A stretch of 19,224 nucleotides of DNA from an uncultured bacterium (lineage in GTDB: Bacteria > Bdellovibrionota_C > UBA2361 > CAKMMH01), in assembly GCA_927798255.1 (NCBI GenBank), contig CAKMMH010000008.1:1-19224 (forward strand), read 5' to 3'. This document shows positions 14,444 through 19,224 of the stretch, one piece after another. A program made the translations under genes and the position numbers. Position 1 is the first letter of the stretch, and every line of letters starts with the position of its first letter. The notes beneath the pieces were generated by a model that did no database searches, was not told the origin of the DNA, and was given only the letters and a program-made list of their open reading frames with translations.

Positions 14444-14888
14444 ATCATATAGAAAAGTACAAATCTTAACTCCGACTAAATATGGATAATTACGCACCTC
14501 AGTATACCTTTCGGCGATACCAAAGCACTCCACCACCCACAAAAATCTTTGCTCGAATATTAAGAAAATCTACACAACCATGCAAGGCTTTTTTAGCCAA
14601 ACACAATCATTCTTATAAATGTTTTTTATTTAAGTTGTCCTTCTAGAACAACTTAAGTCAGAAACAAACTTTCAACTTCCAGAATACTCTTAACTCAAAT
14701 GCATGGCATACTCATTGACCATATATTTATAAAACTTTATCATACAGCCAAAGTCACACATCATACACTCTTAACGCCGACTATACATCATAGTAATTAC
14801 CACCATGTATAATCTTTGTACGAATCGCAAAAGACTACATCGATAATAATCTAATGAAACTCTTAGCTCAACTTGTACTTCTCTAACA
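14412..14888 (-). ncRNA. Large structured noncoding RNA, about 477 nt, family not recognised
   Basis: The region has no usable reading frame on this strand but has a promoter at one end (14895-14924) and an intrinsic terminator at the other (14411-14443). The predicted 5' end (14885-14871) pairs with 14464-14450 to form a 15-bp helix, two of the pairs G-U, enclosing almost the whole RNA just before the terminator. Inside are a 7-bp long-range helix (14706-14700 with 14584-14578), a hairpin with 7-bp ends at 14811-14782, a 9-bp hairpin at 14656-14630, a short GGCT/AGCC hairpin near 14598-14586, and a GAAA-tetraloop hairpin with one bulged C at 14520-14502. The motif GNGYTAAGA occurs four times. 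I see no signature of RNase P RNA, tmRNA, 6S or SRP RNA. Large RNAs such as ROOL or GOLLD are possible relatives, which I could not test. Confidence 0.75.
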
Positions 14889-14894
14889 ATCATT

Positions 14895-14924
14895 ATTATA
14901 ACCACGCAAAAAAAGTTTATTCAA
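14895..14924 (-). promoter_or_regulatory. Promoter of the large noncoding RNA
   Basis: On the - strand, TTGAAT (14924-14919) and a perfect TATAAT (14900-14895) are separated by 18 bases. The predicted start near 14888 is three bases before the closing helix of the RNA. The AT-rich stretch from here to about 15014 shows nothing else. Confidence 0.7.
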
Positions 14925-15014
14925 TTTTTCAAAAAAATTTTTTCAAAATAGAATTTAACTTTTAATATGTTAAACAACATAATAAAATTACTAATTCATT
15001 AAAAATTACAGTAA

Positions 15015-15061
15015 TAAAAAAGAGACGCAAAAAGCAAATAAATTACTTACCTTTTCGCCTC
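15015..15061 (-). terminator. Terminator of the dnaX-ybaB-recR operon
   Basis: On the - strand, GAGGCGAAAAG (15061-15051) pairs with CTTTTTGCGTCTC (15034-15022), with one G-U pair and one bulged base, and is followed by TTTTTT. It starts 8 bases after the recR stop. Confidence 0.75.
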
Positions 15062-15068
15062 GTTTTAT

Positions 15069-15665
15069 CTAAATTTCTCTTCTGTTTTCAAGTGCCTTTA
15101 CTAATGTAACTTCATCTACATATTCCAAATCTCCTCCAATAGGAACACCATGTGCAATTCTTGTTGTTTTAATATTAAACGGTTTAATAAGTTTTGAAAT
15201 ATACATTGCAGTCGCTTCGCCTTCAACATTTGGGTTAGTCGCCAAAATTATTTCTTTAACTTCATCTGTACCAAGTCTAGAAACTAGTTCCTTAACTTTA
15301 ATATCATTTGGACCAATTCCATTCATTGGCGAAATTGCACCATGTAGCACATGATAAACCCCATTAAATTCATGAGTTTTTTCTATTGGAATAATATCTC
15401 TTACATCTTCCACCACGCAAATAACTGATTTATCTCTCTTTGCATTTGCACAAATCGGACATGGATCAACGTCAGTAATATTGTTGCATATTGAACAATA
15501 ATGTAAATTCTTCTTAGCTTCAATTATTGTATCAGCAAATTTTTGAGCATCTTCGTTAGAAGAATTCAAAACATGAAACGCAAGTCGTACAGCTGTTTTA
15601 TGCCCAATTCCTGGTAATTTTTCAAACTCCTCTATAAGTTTTTCTATAGAAACACTAAAAGCCAT
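15069..15665 (-). CDS. recR: Recombination mediator protein RecR
   Basis: RecR works with RecF and RecO to load RecA on gapped DNA. The 198-residue protein has the N-terminal helix-hairpin-helix ([14 protein letters not shown], 17-30), a four-cysteine zinc site (C57, C60, C69, C72), the Toprim domain beginning [10 protein letters not shown] (81-90), and the conserved [16 protein letters not shown] end. I start at ATG 15665 with AGAGGAT upstream; a TTG two codons earlier is possible but poorly placed. It is 26 bases after ybaB, in the usual dnaX-ybaB-recR operon, and ends just before a terminator. Confidence 0.96.
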   Translation of the reverse strand: MAFSVSIEKLIEEFEKLPGIGHKTAVRLAFHVLNSSNEDAQKFADTIIEAKKNLHYCSICNNITDVDPCPICANAKRDKSVICVVEDVRDIIPIEKTHEFNGVYHVLHGAISPMNGIGPNDIKVKELVSRLGTDEVKEIILATNPNVEGEATAMYISKLIKPFNIKTTRIAHGVPIGGDLEYVDEVTLVKALENRREI

Positions 15666-15691
15666 TTTCAATCCTCTTTCTTATGTAAAAA

Positions 15692-16036
15692 TTATAAAAG
15701 ACCTGTAAGACCACCTGGAACATTATATTTCTTCATTTCACTTTCAACTAAAGCTTCTGCTTTTTCAAATCCCTCATTTAAAGCTGTCAATATTAAATCT
15801 TCAAGCATCTCAACATCATCTTTATCTAAAACTTCTGGATTAATCTTTACAGCTTTAACTTTTTTCTTACCATTCATAGTAATAGTAACTGCTCCTCCTC
15901 CAGAAGTAACATCGAACTCTTTTGCTTCGATATCTGCTTGAGTTTTCTCCATATCTGCTTGCATCTTTTGAGCTTGTCTCAAAAGATTATTCATATTTCC
16001 TCCACCCATTCCTGGGAATCCACCAAATTTTGCCAT
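15692..16036 (-). CDS. ybaB: YbaB/EbfC-family nucleoid-associated protein
   Basis: The 114-residue protein has the family's features: a glycine- and methionine-rich start (FGGFPGMGGGNMNNLLRQAQ), a helix rich in Gln and Glu, the strand segment GGGAVTITMNGKKKVKAVKI, and a C-terminal helix ending near GLTGLL. Members are small DNA-binding dimers. The gene lies 19 bases after dnaX and 26 before recR. AAAGGATG precedes the ATG. Length and content are standard. Confidence 0.95.
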   Translation of the reverse strand: MAKFGGFPGMGGGNMNNLLRQAQKMQADMEKTQADIEAKEFDVTSGGGAVTITMNGKKKVKAVKINPEVLDKDDVEMLEDLILTALNEGFEKAEALVESEMKKYNVPGGLTGLL

Positions 16037-16055
16037 TTAAAATCATCCTTTCTTT

Positions 16056-17501
16056 TTATTTTTCAAAAACATATTTAACTTTGAATTCTTTGTGAGTTAC
16101 TTCAATAACTGCTTCCTTAATAGCTTTTTTACTATCCTCCTGTTGCAAATAAGCCTTACTTACATCATCTAAATTTGCGCCAAAAACTATATGTATTAGT
16201 TCACTATCAGCTTCCATTATACTTGCATTCATAAGCAATACGCATAATCTCATTTTGCAATTTTCTTTAAGTTTTGTCAATACCTTATTTTTTAAGTCTG
16301 AATTATTAGATACTTCATTTTGAATAGCAGAAGAAACTTTATTTGCATCTTCTTTAGTCAAACTACCAACTGCAACACTACTAACACTAGGTTTTGAAAT
16401 CGCTTTTGTAGCCTTTGTTTCAGTCTCATCATAAAGCACTTTTAAAACTCCAGTTTCAAAAGCAACTTCCGTGTCACTACTCCATTTCATATCACTTTGA
16501 ACACTAGATAATTTAGTTATAATATAAATAAGTTCATCGCTATTCGTATGTGCTGCAAGTTCTTTTAAAACGTTAACTTCTTCTTCACTAAAACCAGAAA
16601 GTTCATTTGACATCTTTAAAATTAAAATATCTCTAAAAAACTTTATACTCTCAGATAAAAACACTTCCAAATTCTTACCTTCGGAAATCAAACTTTCCAT
16701 GAACTCAATAAGCTGCATCGAATTTTTATCTATTATTAATTCAGCAAATTTTTTCAAATACTCAAACTCAGGAATTCCAACAAGTTCTCTTACCTTAGAT
16801 TCAGTTATGCTTGTCTCACCATCAGCTATGCATCTATCAAGTATGCTATAAGCATCTCTCATGGCTCCATCAGCCATTCGAGCAATAAGGTTAATAGCAT
16901 TATCATCTATCGTAATCCCTATTTTTTCTGAACATTTCTTTAATGTTTTACAAATATTAGCTATCGAAATTCTCTTAAAATCAAATCTTTGACATCTCGA
17001 TAATATGGTAACTGGTAACTTTTGAGGTTCAGTAGTTGCCAAAATAAAAATTACATGTGCAGGCGGTTCTTCAAGTGTTTTTAAAAGTGCATTAAAAGCC
17101 CCTGTAGAAAGCATATGTACCTCATCTATTATATACACCCTATATTTAGCTACAGTTGGTAAAAACTGAGCCTCGTCTCTTATATCACGTATATTATCTA
17201 CACCATTATTTGAAGCGGCATCAATTTCAGTTATATCAGTAAGAGCTCCTTCTAAAGCAGCTTTGCACACTACAAAATCATTACAAGGTTCTCCGTTTTT
17301 AGGATTAAGGCAATTAATAGCTCTAGACAAAATCTTTGCTGTAGAAGTTTTACCACTACCTCTTCCACCACTAAACAAATAAGCATGAGCAACTCTACCA
17401 TTTTCTACTTGTCTTCGAAGTGTTTCAGTTACATGCTCTTGACCTATAACTTCTTCAAAATTAATCGGCCTAAACTCTCTATAAAGCGCAATATATGACA
17501 T
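16056..17501 (-). CDS. dnaX: DNA polymerase III subunits gamma/tau (clamp-loader ATPase)
   Basis: DnaX drives loading of the sliding clamp. The 481-residue protein has Walker A GGRGSGKT (45-52), Walker B VYIIDEVHM (122-130), sensor 1 ATTEPQKLP, and the SRC motif with its arginine finger (168-170). A zinc module normally has four cysteines at 64, 73, 76 and 79. Here C64, C73 and C79 are kept but position 76 is Phe (PCNDFVVC). The C-terminal part from about 365 is low in conservation and ends with a tau-like region; total length is on the short side for tau. AAAGGAGAG precedes the ATG by 8 bases. It is the first gene of the dnaX-ybaB-recR operon and lies 110 bases after the SRP RNA. Confidence 0.96.
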   Translation of the reverse strand: MSYIALYREFRPINFEEVIGQEHVTETLRRQVENGRVAHAYLFSGGRGSGKTSTAKILSRAINCLNPKNGEPCNDFVVCKAALEGALTDITEIDAASNNGVDNIRDIRDEAQFLPTVAKYRVYIIDEVHMLSTGAFNALLKTLEEPPAHVIFILATTEPQKLPVTILSRCQRFDFKRISIANICKTLKKCSEKIGITIDDNAINLIARMADGAMRDAYSILDRCIADGETSITESKVRELVGIPEFEYLKKFAELIIDKNSMQLIEFMESLISEGKNLEVFLSESIKFFRDILILKMSNELSGFSEEEVNVLKELAAHTNSDELIYIITKLSSVQSDMKWSSDTEVAFETGVLKVLYDETETKATKAISKPSVSSVAVGSLTKEDANKVSSAIQNEVSNNSDLKNKVLTKLKENCKMRLCVLLMNASIMEADSELIHIVFGANLDDVSKAYLQQEDSKKAIKEAVIEVTHKEFKVKYVFEK

Positions 17502-17540
17502 TATTCACTCTCCTTTATATATAAATTTTAATATTAATCC

Positions 17541-17569
17541 AATATCATACTTTATATTAAAATTCTCAA
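17541..17569 (-). promoter_or_regulatory. Possible promoter for dnaX
   Basis: On the - strand, TTGAGA (17569-17564) and GATATT (17546-17541) are 17 bases apart, giving a leader of about 33 bases. The -10 box is a weak match; read-through from the SRP RNA gene is an alternative. Confidence 0.4.
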
Positions 17570-17611
17570 TTTGAAAATTATCCATTTCCTATTAAATTTA
17601 GAAAACGCAAT

Positions 17612-17744
17612 AATTCCGCAAGATACACTTATATGAATGGCGAAGCACATACCAATAACTACTTATCGCTGCTTCCTTCCAGACCTGACGAGGTTCATAG
17701 CTCGCTATCGCCTCCCCATTCATATAAATGCACCTTGCGGAATC
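17612..17744 (-). ncRNA. ffs: Signal recognition particle RNA (small bacterial type)
   Basis: The conserved domain IV sequence GGTCTGGAAGGAAGCAGC (17685-17668) is present in full, with the GTCAGG before it. This is the site that binds the Ffh protein. The ends pair over a long distance: ATTCCGCAAG (17743-17734) with CTTGCGGAAT (17622-17613), then a perfect 12-bp helix (17727-17716 with 17640-17629). The RNA is a single long hairpin of about 133 nt. No Alu domain is seen, so it is the short bacterial form, though longer than E. coli 4.5S RNA. A -10-like TATTAT lies at 17761-17756. SRP RNA next to dnaX is common in Firmicutes. Confidence 0.95.
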
Positions 17745-17830
17745 ATTACACTTTAATAATATCAATCTATTAATCTCGAAATGTATATTAACATATTTTC
17801 TCAAAAATGTAAATACCAAATTTAAAACAT

Positions 17831-18964
17831 TTAAATTTTTGCAAATTTAGCTTTAAATCTATTCCAGGCATTCGTAATCTTGGTCAAGATATTATTCTTA
17901 TATATAGCCATTGCAAGCTTTTCCTTCTTTTTATCCATATAATCAATATAAAACTCTTTTGCGTCCAAAGGTGAAGTTATAATCTCTCCATCAATATAAA
18001 AAACACCTTGATCATCAAAAGTAATATTTAATGTGTACTTGCTTTCCTTGGAAATAGTAATAATCCAGTCGATAAGCTCTTGATTTCCAATAACCTTAAA
18101 ATAATCTTGGACATTTTCCTCAAATTGTTTTCTAATAACAGGGTCTAATCTTCTATTGTAAATCTCGCTAACAATATCCTTTTTATTTTCTGTATTTACT
18201 ACATTTCTAAAAAATTGATAACAATCCACAAGTTTTACCTGAAATCTATCAGCTTCTGCCTCATTTGTAATCTTAAAATTAGTACCCTTTAAAGTAATAT
18301 AATTATCTTTAAACATAAAATTAAAATCAAAATAAGAAAGAATATTACTTAGAGTAGCAATCATTCTTTTATCTTTGCCATACTCCATAGCCAAATCAAT
18401 ATTCATAATAAAATCATCGTGTTTAAGCTTCAAACTTCTAAAAATATCATAGGCATCCAAGCACTTATTATATAAAACAACCGCATCATCAATATTGTCA
18501 AATCTATATTTCGTAGGCATAAGCTGAAACTCATTTTCATCAATATGCTTTAAATACATACCAGAATCAAAAAATCTATTAAACTTTAAAATCTCTTTAA
18601 TGTACTCTTTCTTAGGGATAAACTGAGTTTCTATACTATATTCCGTTTTGTCATTAGTTATCAAATACCAAACGTACCTAGAAAGCATAAATTCGTTAAT
18701 ATTTGCAACATAACGCTTATCTTCGCTTTTAAAATAAAACCTCAAAATCGGTGTTGATAATTTACTCAGCAAAATATTATAAGCAATTATATCTGGCGGG
18801 AGATTACATTTATATATCAAAATATATACGTCCATCCATCTAGGCTCTAACATATTATTGTCTAATACAGACGTAACTTTTGAAAAATCTAATTTTACAA
18901 ACTTTTTGTTAACCAGCGTAAGTAATTTTCGCTTTTCTTCTATTAAAAGATTAGTATATTGCAC
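17831..18964 (-). CDS. Unknown 377-aa soluble protein
   Basis: I do not recognise a family. The protein is acidic-basic mixed and rich in aromatic residues, Asn, Asp, Lys and Ile, with no signal peptide, no clear transmembrane helix and no P-loop or metal-binding signature. It seems mainly helical in the first 200 residues, with a short beta-like patch around 310-330 (YTLNITFDDQGVFYIDGEII). The last 40 residues are basic (KKKEKLAMAIYKN... NRFKAKFAKI). The start is GTG 18964, with AAAGGTGG about 8 bases upstream and an in-frame stop just before it. A promoter-like TATAAT lies at 18991-18986. It is a single-gene unit upstream of the SRP RNA on the same strand, with no terminator visible between. 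Confidence 0.7.
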   Translation of the reverse strand: MQYTNLLIEEKRKLLTLVNKKFVKLDFSKVTSVLDNNMLEPRWMDVYILIYKCNLPPDIIAYNILLSKLSTPILRFYFKSEDKRYVANINEFMLSRYVWYLITNDKTEYSIETQFIPKKEYIKEILKFNRFFDSGMYLKHIDENEFQLMPTKYRFDNIDDAVVLYNKCLDAYDIFRSLKLKHDDFIMNIDLAMEYGKDKRMIATLSNILSYFDFNFMFKDNYITLKGTNFKITNEAEADRFQVKLVDCYQFFRNVVNTENKKDIVSEIYNRRLDPVIRKQFEENVQDYFKVIGNQELIDWIITISKESKYTLNITFDDQGVFYIDGEIITSPLDAKEFYIDYMDKKKEKLAMAIYKNNILTKITNAWNRFKAKFAKI

Positions 18965-18985
18965 TCACTCACCACCTTTAATCAC

Positions 18986-19015
18986 ATTATAGTACATAGT
19001 GTTTAAAAATACTAG
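18986..19015 (-). promoter_or_regulatory. Possible promoter for the 377-aa gene
   Basis: A perfect TATAAT at 18991-18986 stands just before the ribosome-binding site, giving a leader of under 20 bases. The -35 region is a poor match, so only the -10 box is solid. The rest of 19016-19224 is AT-rich and shows no gene. Confidence 0.4.
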
Positions 19016-19224
19016 TAAAATTCGTGTGAAAATTGATAAATTTATGCATATTAATTTAGGCCAATTTTTCATAATTTTACTTATGTTTGCATAGTTTGGC
19101 TTGCTAAAATTAGACTATGTTTTTGAGAAACTTTTAAAATTTAAAATTTCTTGTATAAAATACCTACACGAATTCAAATAACCCATAACTATTTTTGATA
19201 ATAATTAAATAACAAAAACTTTTA

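Noticed and set aside
14262..14489. A 75-codon + strand frame over the short RNA
   Set aside because: It crosses a terminator, two other hairpins and the 3' end of the large RNA. It has no proper ribosome-binding site and a low-complexity mixture of residues.
14501..14560. Resemblance of GCCGAAAGG and GAGGTGCG to parts of a lysine riboswitch
   Set aside because: The order of the motifs is wrong for the lysine riboswitch, the other conserved blocks are missing, and no gene follows the RNA on that strand.
14412..14888. RNase P RNA or tmRNA as identity for the large RNA
   Set aside because: The GAGGAAAGTC and ACAGAA core of RNase P is absent. There is no tRNA-like end or tag reading frame for tmRNA.
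17598..17819. A 73-codon - strand frame over the SRP RNA
   Set aside because: It runs straight through the SRP RNA, including the conserved GGAAGGAAGCAGC loop, so it is chance coding over an RNA gene.
1..19224. CRISPR array, tRNA genes, insertion sequences, phage integrase or relaxase
   Set aside because: I looked on both strands and saw no regularly spaced repeats, no tRNA-like TTCGANNC arms in context, and no transposase, integrase or relaxase protein.

Overview
The window looks like chromosome of a low-GC Bacillota, most likely an uncultured Clostridia-type lineage. Base and codon use are AT-rich throughout, Shine-Dalgarno sites are AAGGAG-like, promoters match the vegetative sigma-A consensus, the primosome pair is of the DnaD/DnaC type, and the block SRP RNA - dnaX - ybaB - recR is in the order common in Firmicutes. 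I cannot place it below class from this sequence.

Layout. (1) 1-2167, + strand: the end of a VirD4/TraG-type coupling protein, a VirB2/TrbC-like pilin, a VirB6/TrbL-like membrane protein and a VirB3/PrgI-like protein. Its odd tail runs into a 168-bp inverted-repeat element (2053-2220). (2) 2224-4331, + strand: a consensus promoter, dnaD, and a dnaC-type helicase loader carrying a one-base frameshift. (3) 4500-7119, - strand: monocistronic gyrA with its own promoter. Divergent from it is a small membrane protein (7246-7443) whose terminator lies inside the next, convergent gene. (4) 14058 down to 7440, - strand: a tightly packed operon of TrsD-like and TrsE/VirB4-like proteins, a CpaE/TadZ-like ATPase, a CpaF/VirB11-like ATPase, a TadB/GspF-like membrane protein and an unknown helical protein. 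(5) 14059-15068, about 1 kb without a convincing protein gene. It is densely organised: the T4SS operon promoter with a leader terminator, a short + strand RNA with competing hairpins, and a roughly 477-nt structured RNA on the - strand with its own promoter, a 15-bp closing helix and a terminator. (6) 17748 down to 15015, - strand: SRP RNA, dnaX, ybaB, recR and terminator. (7) 17831-18964, - strand: an unrecognised 377-aa protein.

Working together. Groups 1 and 4 look like two halves of one secretion machine. Coupling ATPase, pilin, VirB6 and VirB3 are on one side; VirB4 (as TrsD+TrsE), CpaF/VirB11 and Tad-type CpaE and TadB parts are on the other. Core replication genes lie between them in opposite orientation. 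No relaxase, integrase, VirB8-like protein, cell-wall hydrolase, Flp pilin or prepilin peptidase is visible here, so it may be a resident chromosomal machine rather than a recently arrived conjugative element.

The best candidates for something undescribed are the large structured RNA at 14412-14888 and the hybrid T4SS/Tad operon with its leader control. All function calls come from reading motifs; no database search was possible.
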